Source: Collinsella tanakaei YIT 12063
GTDB taxonomy: Bacteria; Actinomycetota; Coriobacteriia; Coriobacteriales; Coriobacteriaceae
NCBI RefSeq assembly: GCF_000225705.1
Contig: NZ_JH126467.1
Span: 62,001 to 126,000, forward strand
Direction: 5' to 3'
Length of the DNA: 64,000 nt
The first letter of the stretch is position 1. Every line of letters begins with the position of its first letter. Below, piece by piece: positions 15,321 to 23,831 of the stretch. Below the pieces are notes generated by a model that was not told the origin of the DNA, ran no database searches, and saw nothing but the letters and a program-made list of their open reading frames with translations. Position numbers and translations under genes: made by a program.

Positions 15321-15554
15321 GTGATTGTGCTGAGGCTCGACCGCATGCTGGCGCAGCGAAAGGTCAACGGCAAGGACCTGGCGGAGCGCATCGGAATATC
15401 GCCGGTGAATTTATCGCGCATCAAAACGGGTAAGATCAGCGCCGTGCGCTTCTCGACGCTGGATGCTATATGCCGGGCTCTCGACTGTCAGCCGGGCGAC
15501 CTGCTGGAATATATTCCAGACGATGAGGTGGACGACCGCATGGGTCTGGCCTAG
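15321..15554 (+). CDS. Small XRE-family regulator (YozG-like)
   Basis: A 77-residue Cro/CI-type helix-turn-helix protein (LDRMLAQRKVNGKDLAERIGISPVNLSRIKTGKISAVRFSTLDAICRALDCQPGDLLEY). It starts at GTG 15321, 13 bases after the repaired end of the DUF2975-like gene. This YozG subfamily is usually paired with DUF2975 membrane proteins, as here. It carries only the DNA-binding domain, so the membrane partner may control it. Confidence 0.88.
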   Translation: MIVLRLDRMLAQRKVNGKDLAERIGISPVNLSRIKTGKISAVRFSTLDAICRALDCQPGDLLEYIPDDEVDDRMGLA

Positions 15555-15824
15555 ACGGTGTACGTTGCGGTAATCCGCGGTTTTCTCAGCTTGGGGCCGC
15601 GCGGCGGGGAGCAGACGTTTCTCCGCACGCGCCCGTCCTCCGCCTCGTGGCCCTCAGCTGCTATCGGGAATGGGGACGGTTCTTCAAAAGGTGTTATGGA
15701 ACCTGGCGGCTGGCCCGCGGTGCCATAAAAACAGGGAGCCGCGGGCCGTCATCGGGCCTTCTGTCTATACGCTGACCGTCAACGAGCCCGTTGCCTGGTT
15801 CCAGGTTGCGCTAAACGGAGCGCT
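15555..15824. other. Intergenic region with inverted repeat and possible REP remnant
   Basis: No gene is supported. It holds an inverted repeat, GGCCCGCGG (15712-15720) with CCGCGGGCC (15739-15747). A GGGGACGGTTCTT segment near 15673 resembles intergenic REP/RAYT-associated repeats I recall from gut Actinobacteria; that recollection needs a genome search. Confidence 0.45.
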
Positions 15825-16604
15825 CTACAGCGGCTTTACCGCATACGTTGCCCAAAACGTGGGGATGTTCATCTCATACAGGCGCCCCTCGCCATAGGTA
15901 TCCTCGTAGCAGTCGACCAGTTGGAACCCGGCCTGCAGCTGGCCGCGAATCTGGTCTTCCAGCGTGTGCGAGAACTGGATTCCGTCCTCAACCGGGTCAA
16001 GCGCTGCCATATGCTCGGGATTAACCAGTGGATTGAACGGCAGGCCGTAGATCGCTCGCTCTTCGTCGGGGTAGTCGAACACGTAGCCAAAGCCGTTGTC
16101 CAGCCCCGCAAGCAGTCTGCCGCCGGGTTTCAAAATGCGGTTGCATTCGAGCCATAGCGGCTTGACTTCTTCAATGTAGCAATTGGAGACCGGGTGAAAG
16201 ATCATATCGAAGCTCGCGTCTTCAAAGGGCAGGGGCTTGGACATGTCGGCGCGAACAATTTCGATCTCATAACCCTCGCGCTGGGCGACCATGCGCTCAG
16301 ATTCAAGCTGGCTGGGGGTGTAGTCCAGTACGGTGCACACGGCGCCAAGGGCGGCGAAGATGGGCATCTGCTGCGCGCCGCCGCAGGCGAGTCCAAGCAC
16401 GCGCAGGCCCGTCATGTCCGCCGGACACCATTCGTGCGGAACCGGCTTGGTCGGCGTGAGCAGCATTTCCCAGTCGCCTTGGCATGCGCGCAGATAGTCC
16501 TCATGGCTTATGGGCGTGCCCCATTCCCAGCCGTCTGCATTCCACCCGTCGATTGCTCGAGCATTGGCATCTGCGTAGTTGTCTCGTGTTATGGCGTCTG
16601 TCAT
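15825..16604 (-). CDS. Class I SAM-dependent methyltransferase
   Basis: The 259-residue cytoplasmic protein starts at ATG 16604, preceded by AAGGAAGG on the minus strand. Motif I is VLGLACGGAQQMP, followed by an acidic post-I residue (VLDYTPSQLE), ADMSKPLPFEDASFDMI and the post-motif LKPGGRLLAG, the Rossmann methyltransferase pattern of the UbiE/Methyltransf_11 group. The substrate cannot be inferred. It stands alone between the XRE gene and the lower-GC ABC operon. Confidence 0.9.
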   Translation of the reverse strand: MTDAITRDNYADANARAIDGWNADGWEWGTPISHEDYLRACQGDWEMLLTPTKPVPHEWCPADMTGLRVLGLACGGAQQMPIFAALGAVCTVLDYTPSQLESERMVAQREGYEIEIVRADMSKPLPFEDASFDMIFHPVSNCYIEEVKPLWLECNRILKPGGRLLAGLDNGFGYVFDYPDEERAIYGLPFNPLVNPEHMAALDPVEDGIQFSHTLEDQIRGQLQAGFQLVDCYEDTYGEGRLYEMNIPTFWATYAVKPL

Positions 16605-16940
16605 GGGCGGCCTTCCTTGAGTTGGTTTCACACGCCGTGCGCGTCTTGTATGGAATCGCATTGCTCTTGCAGCGAAGGGCGTCTTCAAATGTTCAGTGCA
16701 TGCTTGCAAGCTCTCGCCTGGGCATTTTCGTTTTCCTCAACAAATGCCGGCAAGATCGATTGCAATCATTTGTGTTCCCCCCCCTCAAGTTTGCAAGGGT
16801 ACCACAGGGGGGTAGGGGGGCAATCCCAGATGAGGTATGTGTTGATGTGGATGGGCATGCAGGAAGCTAATCTGTCGTGGTGATCGTTGTGGGCGCAAAG
16901 TCCTGCGCATTCTGCTTGCAATGCTTTCAGGGGCAACGTG
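16605..16940. other. Intergenic region with poly-C/poly-G tracts
   Basis: No protein gene is supported. A run of eight C (16777-16784) is followed 22 bases later by two runs of six G (16807-16812, 16815-16820). These could form a C-G hairpin or G-rich structure upstream of the methyltransferase and downstream of the ABC operon. Confidence 0.5.
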
Positions 16941-17786
16941 CTAGGCCCTGCGCGTCCTCATATTCAGGGCGGTTGCTAGGATTCCAAATGCGATGAGCGA
17001 GGAAGTCGTTGAAAAAAGTAAGGCACCCAGCGCGAGGTCGACGCTGCTTCGGGTACTGCATAATGTGAACCAATAGCCTGCGTGAACGGGAATAATCGAT
17101 TCTGGCTGAGCCATTTGCAGTACACATGTAGCGATGAAGGCTGCAGACATGATTCCGATCGAAACGATGTGGTTCTGTGTAATCCGGTCAATAGCAAGAC
17201 AGCATACTAAGAATGATTGGTTCACAGCGGATACAAGCGCTAGGTTCGGTAGCAGTGTCCTTACAACTTCTGCGATGCTATCGGGTTGAAGCCCGTATTG
17301 TTGGGATAGCGTCAAAGACATAGAAAGAGATGAGATTGCGAATAAGGCGTGGATTGGTAGCGATATTACTGCCAGGCTCGAGAACGCCGCGCGCCAATTA
17401 GAGCTACCTCGTGCTATGGAAAGAATAAGTTGATTGTCGTCGTATGCCGCCTTGGAAAAAAGGATGCAGGCGATAAGGTCGATAAATGGTAGGAAAACGG
17501 TTCCCGCGAGGGCGGAGAAGGCAATCGCATCGTTTAATTCCGTTTTGGTTTCTGCGGTAATATACGAAGGGTCCGGGACAAAACCTCTCCAGACAGTATC
17601 GAGGTTAACGAACATCCAAGCTCCTTCTCCTTTGAAGGTTTGGAATAGGACGAGCGCGACGATGCAGACAATGCTGCAAAGGCCAAGGTTTGCACCTTTG
17701 AAGACGAGCGCCGCCGTGGCAGCGTGGTGGCTTTTATGAGGTGTTTGACTTGAAGTACGAGCCATTTGGTTTCTACGGGGATTCAT
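16941..17786 (-). CDS. ABC transporter permease 2 (antibiotic/bacteriocin-immunity type)
   Basis: A 281-residue integral membrane protein with about six helices, including LGLCSIVCIVALVLFQTF, SALAGTVFLPFIDLIACILF and VDLALGALLFSTTSSLIAFGILA. It starts at ATG 17786 with AGGAGG upstream, and its start codon overlaps the stop of the preceding permease (ATGA). The order ATPase-permease-permease and the sizes resemble LanFEG/BcrAB-type immunity exporters and ABC-2 permeases. Codon use and base composition are more AT-rich than in the flanking genes, suggesting transfer. Confidence 0.7.
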   Translation of the reverse strand: MNPRRNQMARTSSQTPHKSHHAATAALVFKGANLGLCSIVCIVALVLFQTFKGEGAWMFVNLDTVWRGFVPDPSYITAETKTELNDAIAFSALAGTVFLPFIDLIACILFSKAAYDDNQLILSIARGSSNWRAAFSSLAVISLPIHALFAISSLSMSLTLSQQYGLQPDSIAEVVRTLLPNLALVSAVNQSFLVCCLAIDRITQNHIVSIGIMSAAFIATCVLQMAQPESIIPVHAGYWFTLCSTRSSVDLALGALLFSTTSSLIAFGILATALNMRTRRA

Positions 17787-18652
17787 CGATGTGCCTCCTG
17801 GTGGCAGCAGACTACATATATCAGAGCGAATGAAATGGCGAGGACTGCCAGAGAGTAAATCAGGGCGAGGAGCGTCGCTGGCTGGCTTAGATTTAACGAG
17901 CAAGAGTGCATTAGCCAAGTGGCGGGGCTTGTCCACCAAAGCGGAGAGGCATTGCCCATCGCGTAATTGCTTGGGTATGAGAGCAGCGCTCCAAGATGGG
18001 GGAGGATACTTAAGAGCGTCGAGGCGATGGCGGGCCTGAGCATGATGGCGACCAGCGAGGACATGGCGAATAACGCACACAGGATAAAAGAATTTACTAT
18101 TAGATAGATGAGAAATGGGTGGATGCTATTCATAGATATAGGCGCATCGTATAGAAACATCTTTGCTAGGAACCCAGGGAGACAGGATAGAAGATAGAAC
18201 GGGGGTATGCATATGACGTTAACAAGTGCTCGGGCTAAAGTGCTTGATCCGCCGGACACGCCATGTGCCACGCTAAGTTGGCTCTGGAGGCCTTTTATCC
18301 CTTCACCTACCGCGCATACTCCCATAATGGCGACAAAGGGGATCCAGAACACTGTGTAGCAGAACGATGAACGTACGGCAGATTCAGCAATGTGTTCAGG
18401 GTCGAGAATGTTGCCGATGAATCCAATCGAATCGCCAACCGGTCCATTGATATCGCCCGCTACCATGAATAGCGGACCGTACTCAGATGGCACCATGCCC
18501 GCAACGGCGAGAAGAGTGGCAGCTCCTACATAGGGGAGAAATCCTCCCCGGCATTTGGTGATGTAGAGTTCGCTCGCGAACGATCTTACTATCTGGGCTA
18601 CTGGGTTCAAATGCGGGGAAAGGGTTAGTGCTCGGCGCGCCTTATCGAGCAT
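17783..18652 (-). CDS. ABC transporter permease 1 (antibiotic/bacteriocin-immunity type)
   Basis: A 289-residue membrane protein with six predicted helices (for example FLPYVGAATLLAVAGMV, SSFCYTVFWIPFVAIMGVCAV, FLIYLIVNSFILCALFAMSSLVAIM). ATG 18652 is chosen because GGAGG lies 7 bases upstream; a longer TTG start (18682) is possible. It overlaps the ATPase gene by 11 bases and the second permease by 4, so all three are translationally coupled. Confidence 0.7.
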   Translation of the reverse strand: MLDKARRALTLSPHLNPVAQIVRSFASELYITKCRGGFLPYVGAATLLAVAGMVPSEYGPLFMVAGDINGPVGDSIGFIGNILDPEHIAESAVRSSFCYTVFWIPFVAIMGVCAVGEGIKGLQSQLSVAHGVSGGSSTLARALVNVICIPPFYLLSCLPGFLAKMFLYDAPISMNSIHPFLIYLIVNSFILCALFAMSSLVAIMLRPAIASTLLSILPHLGALLSYPSNYAMGNASPLWWTSPATWLMHSCSLNLSQPATLLALIYSLAVLAISFALIYVVCCHQEAHR

Positions 18653-19403
18653 AATGGCCTCCGGGTTTTCTTGGTGTACCAATTTGCCCCTTTAGAACAA
18701 TGCTGGCGTATAGGTCTTCTAAATCGTTTGGGGAATCACCTCTGACATCGCTGCTGCTAAGCCGCGCTATTAGCGAGCCTGCGCTTAAGACAAGGTACTC
18801 GTCTGCAATGCGGTTAAGCTCGGCAAGGTTATGGCTTGAAATGATGACGGTAATATCCCTGTCGGCATTAAGTCGCTTGATTAGATTTCTCATCTCCATT
18901 GTTCCAAGGGGGTCGAGCCCGTTTGTCGGCTCGTCGAGAACGAGCATTCGTGGTTCGCCCAGCAGCGCGACGGCAAGGTCCAGTCGCCTTCTCATTCCAA
19001 GGGAAAAGCTGCGAGCTTTTTTGGTTCCGACCTGAGCAAGCCCAACGGTATCAAGTAGCCTGGGAATCTGATTCTGGTCGATTCCCCATTCAAGGCACCG
19101 CGCTTTGAGATTGTCATATGCACTAAGCAGGGGATAGCTTGCGCTTGAATCTGGAACATATCCAACGTTCGCCCTAGCAAGGGTAAGGTCGCCCTCCCCG
19201 GACCGTCCAAATAGCTCGATGTCTCCATCCGTTTGCTTGCTAAGTCCCATAATGATCCTAATGAGTGTCGATTTACCCGCTCCATTTTCTCCGATAAGCC
19301 CGTAGATTCGACCTTTCTCAAGCTCAAGGGATAGCGGGCCTAATACGGTGGTATTTCGATAGCGTTTAGTAATTCCGGTAAGGCTCAGTGCCACAGCGGA
19401 CAT
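18642..19403 (-). CDS. ABC transporter ATP-binding protein (LanF/BcrA-like)
   Basis: A 253-residue ATPase with Walker A GENGAGKST (38-46), signature SFSLGMRRRLDLA near 131, Walker B MLVLDEPTNGLDP near 153 and H-loop ISSHN. The degenerate signature (SLGMRRR in place of LSGGQ) is typical of CcmA/BcrA/LanF ATPases that pair with ABC-2 permeases. It is the first gene of the three-gene operon, with a ribosome site GGAGG. Export of an antibiotic or lantibiotic is inferred from the family; no biosynthesis genes or two-component system are adjacent. Confidence 0.85.
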   Translation of the reverse strand: MSAVALSLTGITKRYRNTTVLGPLSLELEKGRIYGLIGENGAGKSTLIRIIMGLSKQTDGDIELFGRSGEGDLTLARANVGYVPDSSASYPLLSAYDNLKARCLEWGIDQNQIPRLLDTVGLAQVGTKKARSFSLGMRRRLDLAVALLGEPRMLVLDEPTNGLDPLGTMEMRNLIKRLNADRDITVIISSHNLAELNRIADEYLVLSAGSLIARLSSSDVRGDSPNDLEDLYASIVLKGQIGTPRKPGGHYAR

Positions 19404-19541
19404 GATTGACCTCCGTGTAGACGGTTTCTATATCTTTGTCAGCGTTGTTAGATTGCTTGGGAGGATGGCGGTGCGGCGCCTATCGGCTATAAGAAGTCGT
19501 TGAGTTTTACTGACTTGGTGTCGATAGGCGCAAACGCTATA

Positions 19542-20552
19542 TCACTGGGCATCCTCTTCAAACTCGATCGTAATAATGCCGTTGTCGCTCAGCGCGCGCA
19601 CAATGCGGGTGGCGCCCAGGTTGCTCGCGGGTGCCGTGACCGTACCGTTGGCGGATGCCGCGTCGATAACGTATGCGCTGGACGACCCCACATATCCTAG
19701 CGTGATCATGCCGTTGTCGGACGTGTACTCGCCATCCGCCACATCGAGCTCGCGCCCGGTGATGGTGCCGTTATCCGCTGCGACAACCAGTTTCGCGCAA
19801 GCCAGATGCGCCAGCGCTATGGTGCCGTTGTCCGCGCGGACACCGGCCCGATCAAACGTGCTCTCCTTTACGGTCACCTTGCCGTTCCCGCTGGTTACGC
19901 TGGCGTCTTTGGACGAGCAGCCAATAACGCCCACCTCTCCGTTGTCGCTTTGCGCGCGGAGCGTGTCCGCGGCGACGTTGTTGAGCATGACCACGCCATC
20001 ATTAGAGGTGGCGTCGAGCGTCTTGGTGCTCACGTCGCTCGCCCAAACCTCGCCGCTTGATGACACAAGCGTGCAGGACGAGATTCCCTCAAGATCCGTC
20101 GCCGTGGTGCTGGCGAAGTCGTTGCTCACGCTGATATCGCCCGTAAAGCTCTTGGGCACGCGCACCACCGTGGTGTCATCCTGCCCCTTGTCCATCAGGT
20201 TGATCTCAATGGATCCAATCGATTCGGTCTCTTTAAAAGAAAGCGTCAGTACGCCGTTCTCATCCTTCACGTCGGCGGTGCGGTTGGCGTTTGTCCAATA
20301 CACCAGCTCGATGGCATCGCCGTCCGCGGGCACAAGCTTCACGTTGCCAAATTCGCTCTCAACGCGGATCGCCTTGTGAGGTGCCGTCGACTCCGCTTCA
20401 AGCGTTTTGGTCTGTCTATCGAACTTGTTGACGTGGGTGGAAAGCTTTGCAAAGTCGAATCCGGCTGCGGCCCAAGCGCCGCCGGCGAGCACCGCTCCTC
20501 CCGCAATGAGCGCGACGGACACTATGAGCAGGGTCTTCTTAACGTTACGCAT
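19542..20552 (-). CDS. DUF4097 surface beta-repeat protein
   Basis: A 336-residue protein with an N-terminal signal anchor (LLIVSVALIAGGAVLAGGAWA). Repeated short beta-strands follow (SNDGVVMLNNV, SDNGEVGVIG, SGNGKVTV, ADNGTIALAHL, SDNGMITLGYV), the right-handed beta-helix style of DUF4097/putative adhesins linked to envelope stress. It is the last gene of a PadR-DUF1700-DUF4097 operon, overlapping the previous gene by 8 bases. A sensing or regulatory role at the envelope is inferred from this known gene trio. Confidence 0.85.
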   Translation of the reverse strand: MRNVKKTLLIVSVALIAGGAVLAGGAWAAAGFDFAKLSTHVNKFDRQTKTLEAESTAPHKAIRVESEFGNVKLVPADGDAIELVYWTNANRTADVKDENGVLTLSFKETESIGSIEINLMDKGQDDTTVVRVPKSFTGDISVSNDFASTTATDLEGISSCTLVSSSGEVWASDVSTKTLDATSNDGVVMLNNVAADTLRAQSDNGEVGVIGCSSKDASVTSGNGKVTVKESTFDRAGVRADNGTIALAHLACAKLVVAADNGTITGRELDVADGEYTSDNGMITLGYVGSSSAYVIDAASANGTVTAPASNLGATRIVRALSDNGIITIEFEEDAQ

Positions 20553-21240
20553 TCAGGGCACCTTCTTTCGAAGCGGGGGAAGCGCTGGACGAGTTTCCCG
20601 AGAGATCGCAGGGCGTATTTGCGGGCGCATCCACATCCACGGGTGCGGGCACGGGATCAGCCTTAACAAACAGCCCCCGCACCCAGCGCGCGAAGTCGCG
20701 GGTGAGAAGCGCCAGCTGCTTGCTTACGCCCATCACGCCAAACGTTGCCAGAAGGCCCGCTCCGCACGCCATAAGGCAGAGCCCTAAGGCAAAGAAGCTC
20801 GAGAGCACAAACCCGCGTGCAAGGATGTTGGCGAAGACAAACAGCCCTAAAGGCCCCATGCCGATAAGGATGACAACCAGCATCCACATGGCGGCGATAA
20901 TCAGCCAAATAGCCAGGTAGATACATAGCGCGGCCAACGCCAGCGCGCCTGCAACCGGTACCCAGACAGGGGAGAACAGGGCTAGCAGCACAATATTGAG
21001 CGCGCGGCTGCCGGTGTTCGCCTTGGCGATCGCACGGGGAATGGGCGGGATCTCGCTTGCGATCTGCCGCGCTATCTCGTCCACATCGCCCAGGCTTGCA
21101 ACTGCATCATTTTCCGACATGCCGTCCTCGACGCGGTCGCTGATCGCCTCGTCGTAAAACGCGATTGCCTGCTGCACCTCTGCATGCGGAAGCTTGGCGA
21201 GCGCTCGTTCCAGCGCAGCGAGAAAATCCTGCTTGGTCAT
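20545..21240 (-). CDS. DUF1700 family membrane protein
   Basis: The 231-residue protein begins with the DUF1700 helical domain (MTKQDFLAALERALAKLP...FYDEAISDRVEDGMSENDAVASLGDVDEIARQI). Four hydrophobic segments span about residues 80-180, and a Pro/Ala-rich tail follows. It starts four bases inside the stop of the PadR regulator (ATGA overlap). Proteins of this kind are the middle member of PadR-DUF1700-DUF4097 operons found in Firmicutes and Actinobacteria. Confidence 0.88.
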   Translation of the reverse strand: MTKQDFLAALERALAKLPHAEVQQAIAFYDEAISDRVEDGMSENDAVASLGDVDEIARQIASEIPPIPRAIAKANTGSRALNIVLLALFSPVWVPVAGALALAALCIYLAIWLIIAAMWMLVVILIGMGPLGLFVFANILARGFVLSSFFALGLCLMACGAGLLATFGVMGVSKQLALLTRDFARWVRGLFVKADPVPAPVDVDAPANTPCDLSGNSSSASPASKEGALNA

Positions 21241-21551
21241 TGCGATGCACCTCGTTTCACAAAATCATAGATTGAAAGGATGTCGGCCTGCTCGGCCAAA
21301 AACTCTTCGATGCGCCTCGCACCCTCTTGGGTTAGGCGGTAGTACTTGCGCAGGCGCCCGTTGTGCTCCACGGAGTACGCGGTTAGGCAGTCGGCCTTCT
21401 CCAGGCGCTTGAGCAGCGGGTAGAGCGTGGATTCCGTCAGCCCCAGCACGTCGGGCACGTCTTTCACTATCTGGTAGCCGTAGCTGTCGCCGCCGCGCAA
21501 CGACGCCAGCACGCAGATCTCTAGGAAGCCTCGCTTCATCTGTGCGTCCAT
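21237..21551 (-). CDS. PadR family transcriptional regulator
   Basis: A 104-residue winged-helix regulator (MKRGFLEICVLASLRGGDSYGYQIVKDVPDVLGLTESTLYPLLKRLEKADCLTAYSVEHNGRLRKYYRLTQEGARRIEEFLAE), the classic PadR fold with a short C-terminal helix (PadR-s1). It heads the operon with DUF1700 and DUF4097 proteins and probably represses it through the dyad just upstream. Confidence 0.95.
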   Translation of the reverse strand: MDAQMKRGFLEICVLASLRGGDSYGYQIVKDVPDVLGLTESTLYPLLKRLEKADCLTAYSVEHNGRLRKYYRLTQEGARRIEEFLAEQADILSIYDFVKRGASQ

Positions 21552-21566
21552 GATACCTCCTTTCGA

Positions 21567-21593
21567 CTTATAACATATGACGCATAGTATAAG
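21567..21593 (-). promoter_or_regulatory. Operator-like dyad before the PadR operon
   Basis: CTTATAAC and GTATAAG arms with inner CATATG/CATAG form a 27-bp imperfect dyad ending 16 bases before the PadR start codon. AT-rich dyads of this length are typical autoregulatory PadR sites. Confidence 0.65.
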
Positions 21594-21896
21594 GCGTCAA
21601 CGGGGTTAAGAATTTCTTTAGACGAGGAAAGGGAGGAGATGGTATGGGATTTTGACTTTTGATAAGAGGGCCTTCTTGTCAAATCCCGGTAGTGAAGCAA
21701 CTGCTCGCGTTGTGCCTCCGGCCGTATTTCCCGTTGTTGGTAGCGACAGGAATGCGTGTGACTGACGAGACGCCTGCTTCGATATTCCATTCCATTTCGT
21801 TTTAAGGAGAGCTGCCTTGAGCGCAACAATCAATGGAATAATGTCAAAGTATTGCATTTAGAAGTAAGCAAATATCAAATAGAGTTTAAATAAGCT
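21594..21896. other. AT-rich intergenic region
   Basis: Between the divergent PadR operon and the toxin-antitoxin pair. Two short minus-strand frames exist but neither has a ribosome site or a recognisable product. AT content rises sharply toward the TA promoter. I see no RNA gene. Confidence 0.5.
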
Positions 21897-21902
21897 TATA
21901 AT
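21897..21902 (+). promoter_or_regulatory. -10 element before the RelB/YafQ-type module
   Basis: A perfect TATAAT in AT-rich DNA, 33 bases before the antitoxin start; the -35 region (ATCAAA-like) is weak. Confidence 0.5.
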
Positions 21903-21935
21903 GAACTAAATGCTCTTAATAAATGAGGAGGGAAT

Positions 21936-22223
21936 ATGGTTACAGCATCGACAACGCGTTTCGAAGAATCAGATAAAAGCGAAGCAACCGACCTTCTTAA
22001 ATCGATGGGCCTGACATTCAACGGATATCTCAATATGGCGGTCAAACAACTCATCAACCAAAGGCGCATCCCATTTGAGATACTTCCTGCAAAAGAGGAA
22101 CCCTCTGAGGAGACTCGTCGAGCAATGATTGCTGCTGAGGCGAAAGAATATGGCCTTATTGATGATGACTCTCCTTCATTCACCACAGCTGATGAAGCAA
22201 TTAATTGGCTCGACGGTGAATAG
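21936..22223 (+). CDS. RelB/DinJ-family antitoxin
   Basis: A 95-residue antitoxin. An N-terminal ribbon-helix-helix region (ASTTRFEESDKSEATDLLKSMGLTFNGYLNMAVKQLINQRRIPFEI) is of RelB/DinJ type, and an acidic C-terminal part should wrap the toxin. A GAGGAGGG ribosome site precedes the ATG. The YafQ/RelE-like toxin gene starts 3 bases after its stop. Antitoxin-first order suggests autorepression of the pair. Confidence 0.92.
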   Translation: MVTASTTRFEESDKSEATDLLKSMGLTFNGYLNMAVKQLINQRRIPFEILPAKEEPSEETRRAMIAAEAKEYGLIDDDSPSFTTADEAINWLDGE

Positions 22224-22226
22224 CAT

Positions 22227-22535
22227 ATGTATGACCTGAAGTTTGAGCCTTCATTCAAGGAGGATTATCGGAAGGTGAAGAAATGGTGGCCAGCGGTTAC
22301 CCGTGAGTTGAGGCGCGCTCTTGAATTGCTTGAAATCGATGGCGTGTTGCCTCCAGAATATGGCCCGCATGAGCTAGTTAACACGGGCGGTAACTACAAC
22401 GGCCATATTGATTTCCATCTTTCTGACGGTGCCGTTGATGTTCTAGTGCTTTATAAACCTCATAAGACGAATCCTTCCCTTAGGTTTGTGAGGATGGGGA
22501 GACACGAGGATCTCTTTCGGGGTGAATATAAATAA
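22227..22535 (+). CDS. YafQ/RelE-type mRNA interferase toxin
   Basis: A 102-residue RelE-superfamily toxin of the YafQ branch (YDLKFEPSFKEDYRKVKKWWP...LPPEYGPHELVNTGGNYNGHIDFHLSDGAVDVLVLYKPHKTNPSLRFVRMGRHEDLF). The catalytic His set of YafQ is visible (His in GPHEL, GHIDFHL, GRHEDLF). Such toxins cut mRNA on the ribosome. Its gene is coupled to the antitoxin and followed immediately by a terminator. Confidence 0.93.
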   Translation: MYDLKFEPSFKEDYRKVKKWWPAVTRELRRALELLEIDGVLPPEYGPHELVNTGGNYNGHIDFHLSDGAVDVLVLYKPHKTNPSLRFVRMGRHEDLFRGEYK

Positions 22536-22548
22536 CTACATACACCAA

Positions 22549-22575
22549 AGAAGGGCGCCGCAAGGACGCCCTTCT
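22549..22575. terminator. Terminator between TA module and anti-sigma gene
   Basis: AGAAGGGCG (22549-22557) pairs with CGCCCTTCT (22567-22575) around a CCGCAAGGA loop. It can serve the toxin gene and the convergent anti-sigma-like gene. Confidence 0.75.
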
Positions 22576-22622
22576 GCCTTCTGTTTAATGCTGCCAGTTG
22601 ATGCCGGCATGCTAAGCAGCCG

Positions 22623-23831
22623 CTACCGAACGGGAACCGTCAGGTCGCCCACGGTGATGCTGGCGATATCGTCGACATCGCGAATCTGGTCGAAGAACCA
22701 GGTCTTCTGCACCACGGTCTTGTCGTCCTGCTGCCAAGAGTTGTAGCCGCTGCCAAGCTCTTGCGTGGTGCCATCGGTAAAGGTGACGGTGAAGTTGCCA
22801 TGGCCTACGCGTTTTTCGGCATCTGTTTCAAGGCCCGTGGGTCCCGATGCTCCGTCCGTGGCATCAACCGTATAGGTGATGGTGGCGCCAAGCGGGGAGA
22901 CGGCAAGCTCGTCCACAACAGCGCTGTTGCCGCTGATGGTGAACGTCTGGCCCGCAGGCAGGTCGATGGAGAGGTCCTCGTAGTCGATCTTGAAGGACAT
23001 GTTCCAGTCGCCGGTAGCGATTGCCTGCGAAGGCAGGTTGCGCCCATCTTCTCCAACGCGGGTAAAGCCAATTTCGGTAGCGTTGAAGTGCAGCGTCTCG
23101 CCAACGAGGGAGACGCCGGACCCGCCGAAGCTCATCATCTCAACAAGCTGAATGGCGTTGTCCGTGGGGTCCGCATCAAAGGTGTAGCTTGTGCCCCCGA
23201 TTCCCTTTGCGCCAAGGCGCAGCGCGGTTAGCGCGTTGATGCTTCCACCACCATCGAGGACGAGGTTATACGCGCTGTTCTGGTTCATGGTGAGCTCGTC
23301 GAACGCCGTTCCGTCGTCCTTCTCGATGGTGTAGACCACCGCGTAGGCGTTGCGCATGCCTATGATGGCGTCGGCCGCGATGGTGATGCCGTTGCTTGTG
23401 CAGCTGGCGCCTATGGGCCGGCCAATCTGGTCGATAAGCTCGGTCTGCGCGGGGCCGGCGCCAAAGACGGCAGCGAGCGAGTCCGCCGCGCGGGCGAGTG
23501 TGCCCGTGGCGTAGGCGGTCCCTCCGCCCAGCGCCAGCACGGCGGCGATACCTATGGCGGCGGCGATCCTGTGCGGGCTGCGACGGTGTGCGCGCTGCGG
23601 CCTGGCGGCGCGGCTAGCGCTCCAGCGAGTGGTACGGCGCGCATCGCCGCGGTCGCTATCGCGTTCGTCGCTGTGTGCGCTCGCCGTCGCCGACTGCGTT
23701 CCGTGCAATTCCAGCACCTTGTTCGTTCTCGCGGCGGCTTTAAGCCGCTGCGCCATGCGGGCCTTCTGCTCATCGGAGAAGCAGAGCTGGTCCAGCTCGG
23801 TACGATACGTATCGCTATCAAAGGTTGTCAT
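22623..23831 (-). CDS. Membrane-anchored anti-sigma-like protein (DUF4179-type)
   Basis: A 402-residue protein. A cytoplasmic segment of about 85 residues (LDQLCFSDEQKARMAQRLKAAAR...) precedes one membrane helix (IAAAIGIAAVLALGGGTAYAT) and a large extracytoplasmic beta-rich domain. It overlaps the ECF sigma gene by 14 bases, which is the usual arrangement of a sigma factor and its anti-sigma factor. The domain pattern fits DUF4179-like proteins. The signal sensed outside is unknown. Confidence 0.8.
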   Translation of the reverse strand: MTTFDSDTYRTELDQLCFSDEQKARMAQRLKAAARTNKVLELHGTQSATASAHSDERDSDRGDARRTTRWSASRAARPQRAHRRSPHRIAAAIGIAAVLALGGGTAYATGTLARAADSLAAVFGAGPAQTELIDQIGRPIGASCTSNGITIAADAIIGMRNAYAVVYTIEKDDGTAFDELTMNQNSAYNLVLDGGGSINALTALRLGAKGIGGTSYTFDADPTDNAIQLVEMMSFGGSGVSLVGETLHFNATEIGFTRVGEDGRNLPSQAIATGDWNMSFKIDYEDLSIDLPAGQTFTISGNSAVVDELAVSPLGATITYTVDATDGASGPTGLETDAEKRVGHGNFTVTFTDGTTQELGSGYNSWQQDDKTVVQKTWFFDQIRDVDDIASITVGDLTVPVR

